Part shown: piece after piece, positions 47,604-59,156 of the stretch
Position numbering within the stretch: position 1 is the first letter of the stretch
Layout of the letters: every line of letters starts with the position of its first letter
Made by a program: the position numbers and the translations under genes
The notes under the pieces: model-generated
What the model was told of the DNA's origin: nothing
What the model saw: the letters and a program-made list of their open reading frames with translations, nothing else
Database searches by the model: none
Source of the DNA: Gymnopus androsaceus JB14
Lineage: Eukaryota > Basidiomycota > Agaricomycetes > Agaricales > Omphalotaceae
Direction: 5' to 3'
Length of the DNA: 64,000 nucleotides
NCBI GenBank assembly: GCA_009733575.1
Contig: ML769553.1
Span: forward strand, 82,154-146,153

Positions 47604-48861
47604 TCAATCTAATGATCCTATCTGCACTACCAGCTTCCCCGATCCCTCCAAAAACGGAAGCTTGTCAATGAGCAACTTGCTAACACTACCAGGGATTTTT
47701 GGGAATCCCCCAGAGGTCCAGGATTCTGGGACTGGATATAGCCTGAAGTCCACTGTTTTAAGTGAAGCAAACTCTGGCTTCCCAAGCAGCGCATCAATGG
47801 CAGCCCATGGGTCCCAATGATGAGGCTGCAATGGGTTAATGCGTAGAGCAATGGTCAAATGTTGTAGAGGAAATAGATTTCCATCCGGGTTTAGGAGAGA
47901 CTTGAAAAGGGCTTCAACCCAGGGAACAATGCTAGTAGCGTCTGCCTGATATAGGCGTACCAAGGATAGGCTGCGTATATCGACAAGATGAGCTAGATTC
48001 ACATCTGCGAATGGATAGTTAATTCAAAGCCCAAGATGAATGGGGGAGGAGTTATGGGGCATACACACCTAAATTTCCTGTATAACCCAATGTCAACTCT
48101 CTAAGATCGGTGCCAAAGTACTGCAGATTCGCCATATCTACCTCGCCGGTGATTACCAGTGAGTTTAAATCGCGAGTTTCAAAGGGACACCAGTCTCGTT
48201 GGAACCAAGGCATGAGACCAGGTACATTGTGTAGCTGCAACTCATCAAGCTGTATGCTTCGAGGCGGATGACTAGCCTTTTGAAATGAGGAAGAATTTGG
48301 CACATTCCACCCAATATGCCCATTGTAAATGCTGACATGCAGCATCTTCAAATTTCTCATATGACTGAGAAGAGATGCCAGTTTCGCAAATGAGGGCGTG
48401 TAAAAGTCAACAGCAGAGAACCGAGTTATTGAAGGAGCCTGGCAAATATCGGTCAAGGCCGCTTTCAGCAGAGCAGGCATGCTCTCCCAGTGTACGTAAT
48501 CGAATGATAAGCTGTTCAAGTTGGAGAGCCGTCGAACTAGGCTGGCTGTAGTAGTACAAACCGCTTTAGAGGATTGTGTAAATGATCGAAGTTCCAGAGA
48601 CCGAACATACGATGCCAGATAAGGCTTTTCCGCGAACAATGTATCTAGATGCCTAGTGGTTTTCAGATAAGCATCGACGAGCGCGTGCGGGGCCACGCTT
48701 GTAAAGTCTTGATCGAGAATGACTTCTCGAAAGATGCGACGCTGCGAGGAGGGAAGCCAGGCTCTTCCAACTAGCGCGCAGTTGAGAAGAGTAGCTTTAT
48801 CAAAGTAGAGATTGTCGAGGATGCAGTCTACAAGTTCGTTGGGTACACGTCTCTCCATCAT
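47604..48861 (-). CDS. F-box protein with C-terminal LRR-like region
   Basis: I place the start at ATG 48861 (MMERRVPNELV). An F-box lies at residues about 4-42: VPNELVDCILDNLY, then LVGRAWLPSSQRRIF. The rest has irregular leucine-rich strands (LNSLSFDYVHWESMPALL, LKMLHVSIYNGH, LRELTLGY). There is one intron (48005-48069, donor GTGTGTATG) and the frame is intact to the stop at 47604-47606. Such proteins recruit substrates to SCF ubiquitin ligases via Skp1 (family knowledge) and are strongly expanded in mushroom-forming fungi. The substrate is unknown. It is an intact gene sitting between two frameshifted ones. Confidence 0.85.
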
Positions 48862-49201
48862 CGTGGTATGAGAGAACAATTTTGACGCCCAGATCTACTA
48901 TAATTTCAAATCTACGACCACTACTAACTATATGCATCCCCGCTATGTACTACTTTTTTTCCTATCGATATCGACGTGATCCAGCCGTCTGACGCACGAT
49001 GAGCGCGCTCTTCGGACCTCCGCCCTGAAATATGCAGTGACTATTCCTTCATCTTGTCTCTTGTCACGAGTCCATCATGTCTTCATTGACAGATCCTTCC
49101 GTCTTTGGTCTAATGCACAACGATGGTCGGAAAAGGAGAGGAAAAGGACAACGTTTAAAATTCTAAAAAGCCCTGGGCATAGGTCCACCTCTTCTCCGAC
49201 C
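48862..49201. other. Intergenic between divergent genes
   Basis: Probable shared promoter of the F-box gene (-) and the WW-domain gene (+). No TATA box of note. Confidence 0.4.
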
Positions 49202-52200
49202 ATGCAAAGCGCTCCAGTCAATCCAGATCGTAGGATTTTGCCTTCAGGTTGGACGGAACGCTACAGTTCGCAGTACGTAGCAGCTAGTACTTTTAATTCT
49301 TTGCTCACCTTCTGTTTTGTAGGAAAGATACTTGGTTCGTCGATTCTGGGTTCTCTCCAGAAGTATCATTCATCTTCTTGCAGGTATTATGTTCAAACAA
49401 ATGTTGTTCCTCCTCTGGTGTCGTATTATCATCCTGCCGCGGAACATTACGCGGATGTGAATCGCATGGATGGTCCAGGATCCAGCTCAAATTTCCAGCA
49501 AGAGGTGTTTGATTCGAAGAAGAATAATGAACACTTAAAGGAAAGTAGCTACGGGGCAGATTCATACGCTTCCTCTTCTAGCCAGTATTATGCTGGTCCA
49601 TCGATGTCTAGCTTCGATTCAAAGAAGAATGGTGAATACCTTAAGGAAAGTAGTTACGGGGCAGATGCGTACTCTTCCTCTTCGTCTAGCCAGGATCCTG
49701 CTAGTCCATCGATGTCTAGCTTCCCGAGCACTCCAGCTGTGAATCCATCGCAGTCATCGAATGATGCATCAGCCCCGAATACTGCTGGCTTGGCTTCACC
49801 TCCAGAGTACTCTATCTCGAATGAGGAACCTGCTGACCCTCTCGGGTCAGATCGTCCATCGGGACCTGGAACCAGGCCGACATATGCATCAGGATCAGCC
49901 ACTATTTCACCCCCTCAATACACTAATCTCCCTCCGAGTTCTCCGCCAGAACATGTGCAGGAGATTCGTCGTCATAGTAATGCGCAATTTCCAGTCGACT
50001 CACCAGCTGCCCCTCAAACTCCCATTAACCGGCCACCACAAGCCAATCTACTCCCTTCTCCTGCAGCTGGTTCTCAGAATCTTATTAATCAACAATCACA
50101 AGTCAATCTACGCCCTTCTCCTGCGCCGTCCCCCCAGAATCTCGATTCACCGACCATCACAATCCAATCCATCTCCATCTTCTGTAACAGGATCATCTCA
50201 TTCGAATCCTGTCAGTGTGAATATGGTAGATCCGCCCTCACAGACATCCGTTAATATGACTCCTCCTGCAACGACAAGTCCTCCTTCTTCAGCTGCACCT
50301 CCAGCTCCAGAAGCAATGACTTTTGCACAAAAGTTGTACGCGAGTGCTTTCGTCTCGCGTCCTCCTGCGAACGCGGGTCAGGGGTCCTCTGCTACTTCGT
50401 CTCTTCCCAGTATACCGTTTTCTCCAAATACTTATATGCCTTTCAGCTGTATCGACGGCTGCGGTATCTGCAGAAGCTTATCATACTAGTCCAGGTTCAG
50501 CCGGGGAAAATTCGGAGTCACCCGGAGGCTCGTTCTATCGAACTGGTATTTTGCAAAACCTTCAGCAACGCCCTTCAGGTGGACGGATGTCATATCATGC
50601 AAACCACGCGTCTTCGACTGCTTCGCTTTTGAGCAGCACCCAACTGCAGCCTCCTCGTCCTACACAACAACTACAAAGCACAGTCGTCAGACCCCAGTCT
50701 CAGAGAATTGAACATTATGCGGTTAGTGCTCCGGGGAGGCCAAACTCGATTGTGAGGCCCAAGCCTACAACAGTGCCAAGCGTTAACCTTGTGGCGCGTC
50801 CGCCAGGTATGTGACACATCAGTCTCTCTCAAAGTAACTCGAGTAATTCATATGTAGCAGGGTCTACAGCTCAGACTCCTATCACGTCCCCACAGCCTCG
50901 ACCAACGACGGTGAACACCGTCATTCAGGGACAGGTTGGCGTTTCTGGTATTCAGCAACCGTCTACCTCACCAATTGCAGCTTCTCCTCCGAATTCAGGT
51001 GGAAATCCGGGCCATATTTATTCTTCTCCTCCTTCGACAGCGAATTCAGCCATTAGCAGTCCGATCCCAGGCGTGTCGGGCTTGAATTCGTCGATTCCGG
51101 TACAGACCAATTCAGGAAATTCGGGTCATATTTATCCTTCTCCTACTTCGTCCAGTGTCGGGGTTGAATTCGTCGAATTCGGCCCAGGACCAATATTTCT
51201 TACGACAGTTCACTTCCATCGATACCTTCCGTTTTACAACAACAAGCCCAGCAGATACCGCACGCGTCGACAACGTCAGCACTTCCAACGTATCCTATTT
51301 CGCCTGTTGGGAACATACAAACGGGATCTGCGAGCGCACCGCTGTCAAATCCCTCTCCTTCGGCTTTACCTAGCCTCTACCCCACAAGCGCTTTCTTCTC
51401 GACCACCTCAGCACCATTCATACTCTCTTCCTGTTCTACCTTCTCAACATGTGCCACCTCCTCGACCAACGGCCGCCTCAACTCATTCGAGCACTAACGC
51501 CATGCTTTCCAACTTTGGTCGAGCCGCCGGCCGCGTTGCAGGTCGAGTTGCTCTCCGCTACGCTGGCAAATTAGCCATGGGAAGTATCCTAGGAACCAAC
51601 CCCACTCTTGTCTCCGGGCTTTCAAACGGAGGTCTTTTTGATAACAATTCGCTTGATGTGTTAAACAACAGTCTCGCGAATCTCAACGTTGGATCCACAG
51701 GAGTGGACATGTCCACCTTCCAAGCTGCGTTCCAAGGTGTTCCAGGGACGGATTATCAGAGTATTATCTCTTCGATTGGACAGCAGCAGCAGACGAGTCC
51801 GACTCCTGGGGTTAATTATCATGCGATTATTTCGGCGTTGATGAAAATACAGCAGCAAGCAGCACATAGTCAGGGTGCCGCTCATCCTCATCCCCAGGCT
51901 GCGTCTAATACGAATGCAGCTGCTAGTGCACAAGCCGATGCTAATCGTTATCAGGCGCGTTTGGATGCGCAGGCTCAGCAGATTCAAGCAGATGCAGGCG
52001 ATGATGAACAGTATGAGTTTGCAACAGCAACAAGCAACAAGTGCAGGCACCAGTTGCTCAGCAGCAACAAGCAGCCCTCCGTTCATTCAGCTCAACCTCA
52101 TCAGCAGCACCAACAGCATCCCTCTATGACCATTTCGACTGTTCCACAATACCAGTCTTCTCAGCCACCCACACTTCCCCGTCTCTCCCTACCCAGCACC

Positions 52201-53258
52201 ACACATCCCTCTATGCTATCGACTGTTCCACAATACCAGCCTTCTCAGCCAGCCCACACTTCCCCGCCTCTCCCTACCCAGCACCAACAACATCCCTCTA
52301 TGACTATTTCGACTGTTCCACAATACCAGCCTTCTCAGCCAGCCCACACTTCCCCGCCTCTCCCTACCCAGCACCAACAACATCCCTCTATGACCATTTC
52401 GACTGTTCCACAATATCAACAGCAGCTTTCTCAGTCCCCCCAAACTTCCCCGCATCTCCCCAATGCGCATACGTCTGGCTCTGGCTCTGGGTCCTCTTTT
52501 ACATCCTTGTTGAACAGCGCTGGGCATGGACTTGCAAACATGCTGCATCATCAACAGCCACATTCGCCATCCTCGAATCAACATCACGCTAGTGGGAGCG
52601 GTTCTGGTGGAATGTCGTCGATCGTAAACGCTGTAGGACATGAAGCTATGAACTTGTTGAATCACCAGCAGTCGCCATCCTCGAATCAGCATCATGCTAG
52701 TGGGAGTAGTTCTGGTGGTGGAACGTCGTCGATCGTAAGCGCTGTAGGACATGAAGCTGTGAACTTGTGGCATCATCACGAACAGCAGCAGCATCATCAG
52801 CAGACTGGTCAGGCCTCTCAGCAGAGCGACGGCGGTAATAATAGCTCGTACGACGGAAATCAGGGCGGTAATAACGGGAGCCAGAACCAGTACAACAATG
52901 ATGCTCCCCCAGACTTCAACTCGTTGATAACTCGTTTGGATATGACCCGTCGCAGAATCAGAATGGGGATTCTTCGAATGGATTTGGGTTTTTCGGTGTG
53001 GATAATAGTAATGGTAATGGATCGCCGGGAATGTACGATCAGAGCTTCAACTTTAGTGGTTCTCCTCAGGACGGGATGTTCAACTTCACTGACACAAGCA
53101 CGTACGTTGATCCTAATTCTGGGGACATCTTCCAGAATACGGATACGACGTTCGTTGATGGTTCCGGAGGTTTCATGGATTCCGTTGATACGACTAGTTT
53201 CTTTGATAATTCTGGGGATATGTTTTCGAGTACTGAGCAGACTTCGTTTACATTTTGA
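49202..53258 (+). pseudogene. WW-domain, low-complexity protein with repeated frameshifts
   Basis: The ATG is at 49202. A WW-like domain spans three exons: LPSGWTERYSSQ, KDTW, then YYVQTNVVPPLVSYYHPA; the second tryptophan position is Tyr. Two tandem repeats of about 36 residues follow (FDSKKN...LKESSYGAD), then long Pro/Ser/Gln stretches and a conserved-looking hydrophobic segment GRAAGRVAGRVALRYAGK (51517-51570). Next come His/Gln-rich repeats (STVPQYQPSQPAHTSP) and an Asn/Gly/Asp-rich tail ending TSFTF with TGA 53256-53258. Single-base shifts occur near 50152, 50444, 51152, 51393, 52010 and 52935, nearly all one extra base. WW domains bind proline-rich ligands; the role here is unknown. 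Confidence 0.65.
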
Positions 53259-53560
53259 TTCACGCGTTAAATATGGCTTTTAGGTTTAAATTATGTATGC
53301 ATTGTATTTCTAATATACTTCAACTGGCAATTTTTCGATTTTAAACTGTCACTGTCAAAGAGCAGCGCACATATTTCTGGCTCGCAACGAAAACAACAGT
53401 TTCCAAATTTGACGCGCAACGAACGCGAAGCGCGTGCCACTTCCGTGACAAAATGAGTCACTAATGAATAAGGTGATTCGGCTTTCGGCTTGGTGCCGCG
53501 GCTTCCTTTTGTTCTGCAGCCACACAACAGCGAAAAAAAAGCCAGACACAAACCACGACG

Positions 53561-56500
53561 ATGGCTCCCAGAACTAGACGTTCTCTGCGCAAGGAGACTC
53601 CATCGGCCTCGACTACAACAAACACGACTAATCCTTCGCCTGCATTCAGCACCAATGCTTCCGTGGCTGAAGATTCGCCGGTAACGACTGATATCGAGCA
53701 GGTCGAACAGGTCAAGGCGACAAAGACTGTTCGCTCCAGTAATAAAAGGGGAAATAAAAGAGCAGCACCCTCTGATGATGAAGAGGAAGAGGAAGAAGGA
53801 ACAGACGAGGAGGATGAGATAAAGCGTGCTCCCAAGCGAAGAGCTGTCGCCAAACGTATGTATGTGGAGGTGAATGTATCAAAGAAAGTCGCGAACAAAG
53901 GAAAAGGGAAAACTGTCAGTAATCTGGTCCTTTATCTTGCTTTGTTCTTACATGTTTGTAGGTCTTAAAGGCACCTATCACGAAAGGAAAAGGAAAAGCC
54001 AAGGCAGATCCAACTCCCGCTCTCAGTGGCGATGATATAGACTCCGAAGCAGGACTCGAGTATGACGAAAATAGGTCACTCATTGATTCGCAGAGTAGTG
54101 GCTCTGAATTTGTAGCCTCAGAAAGCGAGGGCGAGGACAGCTTGCACGATTCAGATGACGAGCCGTCACGACCTCAAAAACCTGCTCGCCCCTCACCTGC
54201 CAAACAGCGCAAGGTAGTAGATGAACCAATCTATGGCTCTGACGAAGACCAAGACGCTATCATGCTCGAAGCCGCCATGCAACTGTCTCGTCAGACCGGT
54301 CGAAACACCAACGGCGCTGGTTCTTCATCTGGTGCAACCTCCACTCTGATAAACACGGAAGCTGCTCGTCGCGCTGCAGCCATTGAGAGTCGTCTGGCCG
54401 CCCTTTCCCAGAATGGCTTCGACGTCGACGACTCTGCAATGGGTTTCGAAGATCTGTCGTCGCTCTCATCGGACCCTGATGAAGAACCGTTGCCGAAAAA
54501 GTCCAAGAAGAAGGTTAAAAAATCAAAGGCGAAACCAAAGAAAGGGAAAAAGGCAGACCAGTCAAATCCGATACTGAGTGTACGGGAGCTGAAGAGGGAG
54601 GAGAGGGAACTCAGACGCAAGCTGGGGCGCAAACTCACTTGGGTAGGTCATTGTATAACTTTCGCGCCAACTATTCAACTCTAATGTGGTACTTTCAGGC
54701 GGAGAAGTCTACTATCGCATTGCACAAACATCATCCCGAGTTAAAATCCGTGTGGGGTGACTTGGAGGCCAACATCAAAGTCGTCAAACCGGCTGAGAGT
54801 CAGCAGCCAGCTAATATCAAATTGACCCTTCTTCCATTCCAAAGAGAAAGTTTGCATTGGATGAAGAAGCAGGAAGAGGGAGTGTGGAAGGGTGGTATGT
54901 TGGCGGTATGTTCGTCAATTCACATTCCGTTCGTGTTACTGACCGAGCTTTTAGGATGAAATGGGGTAAGTTCGGCTTTCAACGGTCGTCACATCGTTCA
55001 AGCTCAATTGAAACTTGCATTAGTATGGGTAAAACGATTCAAGTCATCGCTTTGCTCGTCTCGGATAGGAAGAAACCAAATCTTGTTATCGCGTGAGTAT
55101 TTCCATCATCGAGCTCGTACCATGACTCTGATTGGCTGTCCAGTCCTACGGTCGCGATTATGCAATGGCGCAACGAGATTGAAGCCCATACGGATGGTAT
55201 GAAGGTTCTTGTATGGCATGGATCCTCTCGGGAAACAAATGTCTCGGAGCTGAAGAAACACGACGTGGTTAGTGTCGTGTTTACTTGCATTAATTCATCG
55301 TCAACTTATCACTCTGAACGACGCAGGTTCTGACGACATATGCGATCCTAGAAAGGTTGGTTGCTCGTCCTCGATAGTCGATGTTCTCATTCTTATGATC
55401 CTATCCAGTGTTTTCCGAAAGCAAGAAAGTGGATTCAAGCGACAAGGCAAAATGATAAAGGAAAAGTCCCCGATTCATCAAATCGTTTGGAACCGCGTTA
55501 TCGTCAGTTTTGTTTCATCTATAGTATGGTCTTTCCCGAAACTGACCTCCTCTTGCCTCCAGCTCGATGAAGCCCACAACATCAAAGACCGTGCTTCAAA
55601 CACTGCAAAATCTGCATTCGAATTGCAAGCGATTTCCCGATGGTGTCTTTCCGGAACCCCACTGCAGAATCGGGTTGGAGAATTATACTCTTTGATTCGT
55701 TTCCTCGGAGGCGACCCCTTCAGTTACTATTTCTGTCAGTTGTTATTCGTCTTCTCCCATTTTATTTTGCTCATACTGTACTCAGGCAAGAGGTGTGATT
55801 GTAAATCGCTTCACTGGAAATTCTCGGATAAAAAGTCGTGTGATGGTGAGTTGGGTTTGCCTTTATATCTGTCGGGCTAAAGCCAATACTTATGCTTACG
55901 TGTAGACTGTGGGCATAGTCCGATGCAACATGTATGTTGAGGTTTATGTTGTGATGCCTCTTTTTATACTCATCGACGCTGGGACTGCAGACTTGTTTCT
56001 GGAACAACGAAATCTTGACTCCCATTCAGAAAGATGGGATGGAAGGTCCAGGAAAGATTGCTTTTAAGAAATTGAAAGTCTTGCTTGATCGGATGATGTT
56101 ACGACGAACCAAGGTCTGCTTGTAGCATCATTCTGTGCGTTTTAATCGCTCAAGCCGATCTCCGAGTAGCTTCAACGTGCGGATGATCTCGGTTTACCTC
56201 CTCGCACTGTCATCGTGCGCAACGACTACTTCAGTCCGGAGGAGAAGGAGCTGTATCTCTCGCTGTTTTCTGATGCAAAACGACAGTTCGGCACCTACCT
56301 GGACCAAGGAACCGTCCTTAACAGTGAGACCTTGTGATTTATTTCCAGCTGTCTGGTATTTGCTAACGGATAGTATACAGACTACTCAAACATCTTTTCT
56401 TTGTGAGACGATCATTTCTTGCTTTTATAACGGTCCCTAATCCCCGTCTCTAGACTCACTAGGATGCGCCAAATGGCTTGCCATCCCTGATTTGGTCATC

Positions 56501-57857
56501 AGAAGCAAAACTAACGCCAACAAATTCCAGAGCGAGGATGTTGGAGAGGCTACCGTGTGCAGGATCTGCAACGACATTGCGGAAGATGCTATCCAGTCAA
56601 AGTGTCGCCATATTTTCGATCGGGAATGTATCAAACAGTATCTAAACACTGCTATCGAGCAAACGGTACGTCGTTACTTCCATCTGCTGCTTCCCGGCTC
56701 TGAACTTCAACAGCCCTCATGTCCTGTGTGCTTCGTACCCTTGACCATCGACCTCGAAGCACCTGCATTGGACCTCGAACAAAACTTGCCGAGCGCGCGA
56801 CAAGGAATTCTCGGTCGCTTGAACCTTGACACCTGGAGGAGTTCGACCAAGATAGAGGCTCTTGTGGAAGAATTGAGCAACCTCCGGAGCCAGGATGCTA
56901 CTACGAAAAGCATTGTTTTCAGTCAATTCGTCAATTTCCTTGATCTTATCGCCTATCGTTTGCAAAAGGCTGGATTCACGGTACGTTTCAGTTGATATGA
57001 TTTCGTCGCTGTAGATGAAGCCTGAATATGCATGATGTGTCTTTTTAGATTTGTCGACTAGAGGGAACGATGAGTCCGCAAGCCAGAGATGCAACTATCA
57101 AACATTTCAGTATGTCGTATCATTTTCTTTGGTAACGCGATCATTGAACTGGATGTCTGCTCGCTACAGTGACCAACGTCGAAGTTACTGTCTTCCTGGT
57201 TAGCTTGAAGGCGGGTGGAGTGGCACTTAATCTAACAGAAGCTTCCCGAGTGTACCTTATGGATAGTTGGTGGAATCCTGCTGGTTTGTGTTTCCATATC
57301 TAACTGCATCCAAGTACTAATCTTTCGTGTAATCCTCTAGTCGAATTCCGTGAGTCTCACTTGCCGTCATGGCAAAGAATCTATCTTTCTCACTAGACCC
57401 AAACAGAGGCAATGGATCGTATCCATCGATTGGGTCAACATAGGCCTGTGAAGGCTATTAAGCTGGTGGTCGAAGACAGCATTGAGAGCCGTATCGTACA
57501 GGTATGAACTTGAATAGTCGGCCTGCGCTGGTGCTGAACCTTGTATGATCTAGTTGCAAGAGAAAAAGTCCGCTATGGTCGATGCTACGCTTTCACCTGA
57601 TGATGCCGTGCGTTGTTTATGCTGATTTTCGGGGATGTCGAGTTGCTAATACACCATGATAGGCCATGGGTCGCCTGACGCCTGAAGATGTCAGTTGTTT
57701 CTCCGCCTCCGTGTATAGCCTATTCTTACTACTTCTATCCTTTTCTAGTTGCAGTTCTTATTCCGTGTAAGTCTAGAAATGTTTTGCTTTCGATATTTAT
57801 CTCATTTCTTCTAAAGCTATAGACGAAAGTCTTTTCATGTAGCGTGGTCGCTGTTGA
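53561..57857 (+). CDS. RAD16: Nucleotide-excision-repair SNF2 ATPase RAD16
   Basis: The ATG is at 53561. The N-terminal 300 or so residues are acidic/basic and disordered ([17 protein letters not shown]). The SNF2 ATPase follows: [22 protein letters not shown] (Walker A built across two introns near 54960-55040), [11 protein letters not shown] (DEAH box) and [20 protein letters not shown]3HC4 RING is inserted between the two helicase lobes ([20 protein letters not shown], then CPVC). The C-lobe has [32 protein letters not shown] and [12 protein letters not shown]. The end is at TGA 57855-57857 with a last tiny exon. There are about 20 exons, all in frame. With Rad7 it forms the NEF4 factor for global genome repair of UV damage in non-transcribed DNA (yeast knowledge); the RING suggests ubiquitin-ligase activity. 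Confidence 0.94.
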
Positions 57858-58660
57858 ATTGGAGCTTGGAGCTAATGACGCTGCAGTCGCTTAACTATTC
57901 TTTGTTCCTTGTAATTTACAGTTTTTTACATGCGTAATTCAATCGCATACCCCAACATCTTGTTGCGGGTGGGCTTCTTGAGAAAGTATATAAGGCATAA
58001 CTAGGTGTGACTCTCCCGAATCTCTTAGGCGTCCTGCCTCTTTCTCATTGGTATCTTTGGGAAAAATAAGCTTCTTCATTGCCCCGGCATGGCCATCGCC
58101 CCGATGGAACGCTACTGTATTCAGAGAACATTCCAAAGACATCGGATAGGTCGTTCATGATCGGAGTGTCATGAAGGACGAGCCGTCGATGAGCGACAGA
58201 CATAGTGAAGGGGAAACAAGGAAGTCGAAGCGGGCGGATTTTAGAGCTCGGAGAGGCTTGGCAGATCGACCATCGTCCAACGAATATTAGAAGACCGAAT
58301 ATTTACCTGATGGCGTCTCGACCATAGAAAGCTGATGTAACGGCATAGCCTGAGCTACCGGCCGTCATTGTCGAGGTTGGTAAGTGCCTTCGGGCATCGA
58401 ATTTTACTGGACGGTGATCATTGTGAAATACCGGCGATGGAGTGATAAATGGATACAGCAAAAGAGAAAGTTGGTTTTACGATTTTCGAGGACAAGGTGG
58501 GCAACTAGGTCAACGTGAATCTGACGAGACCATATGGTTGAAAAAGAGCTGAAAGCTTGGAAAGATATCTTTCAAGTGAAGCATTGGTTCATTGAATAGA
58601 CTGAGCACCCCGGAGACGCAGGAAATTACAATCGAGTTTTCGGGTCCCTACTAGAATCCA
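57858..58660. other. Intergenic; weak minus-strand coding hints
   Basis: On the minus strand an ATG near 58369 opens MTAGSSGYAVTSAFYGRDAI with a following donor-like GTAAATATTC, and a frame at 57939-58142 could be a downstream exon. I do not recognise a family and do not call a gene. Confidence 0.3.
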
Positions 58661-58910
58661 GATAATGTCGCATGGTTCCTGGAGGAGTCATTTTCACCTG
58701 CGAAAGGAAACGAGAAACTAGTCACCACAGAAGTTCTCCTTGTTCTTCTTATTCTTGCCCGCGACTTCCTCCCTACCAAGCTTCGCCGCCCCAAGGGGCA
58801 CAGCATCTCCTCGTCGAAGGTAACACAACGGGCATTCCAGAGGTATCGGCGAAAAGCTGCCTGATTACCGCTCAGGTAGACTTATATACTGAGATTGAAG
58901 TATGAGGATG
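58660..58910 (-). pseudogene. Relic of an FGGY sugar-kinase C-terminus (copy A)
   Basis: The minus strand reads QLFADTSGMPVVLPSTRR, closely matching the end of the better fragment at 63581-63979 (QLFCDTCGVPVVLPFDEGG). The nucleotide match extends to about 58672, sharing TGGTTCCTGGAGGAGT at the far side. The remaining kinase domain is absent and the frame is broken. Confidence 0.55.
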
Positions 58911-59156
58911 GTTCGAACAGTCAGTACCAAGAAAAACTGTTTATTATCGTCAAATCACTTTCTTCAAATGTGATATATCATACAAAAAAAAAAAGAAGTG
59001 CGCTTTCGCCATATCTCATCTCTGATATGGACACCATATTTCCAGCTTCGAAAAAGTTGCGTACAACCCACCGTGTAGTTGACAACAACGGCAGTGTCTT
59101 CTAGAACTTATGGACCTATGATGACCAAATGTAAATGTGGGAGTTAACACTATATA

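Noticed and set aside
48862..48879. Upstream extension of the F-box protein
   Set aside because: The extra codons begin at TTG; the first ATG pair is at 48861-48856 just before the F-box.
58100..58370. Short minus-strand gene (MTAGSSGYAVTSAFYG start)
   Set aside because: A start and a donor-like site are visible but no family is recognisable and the exon joins are ambiguous; left as an intergenic note.
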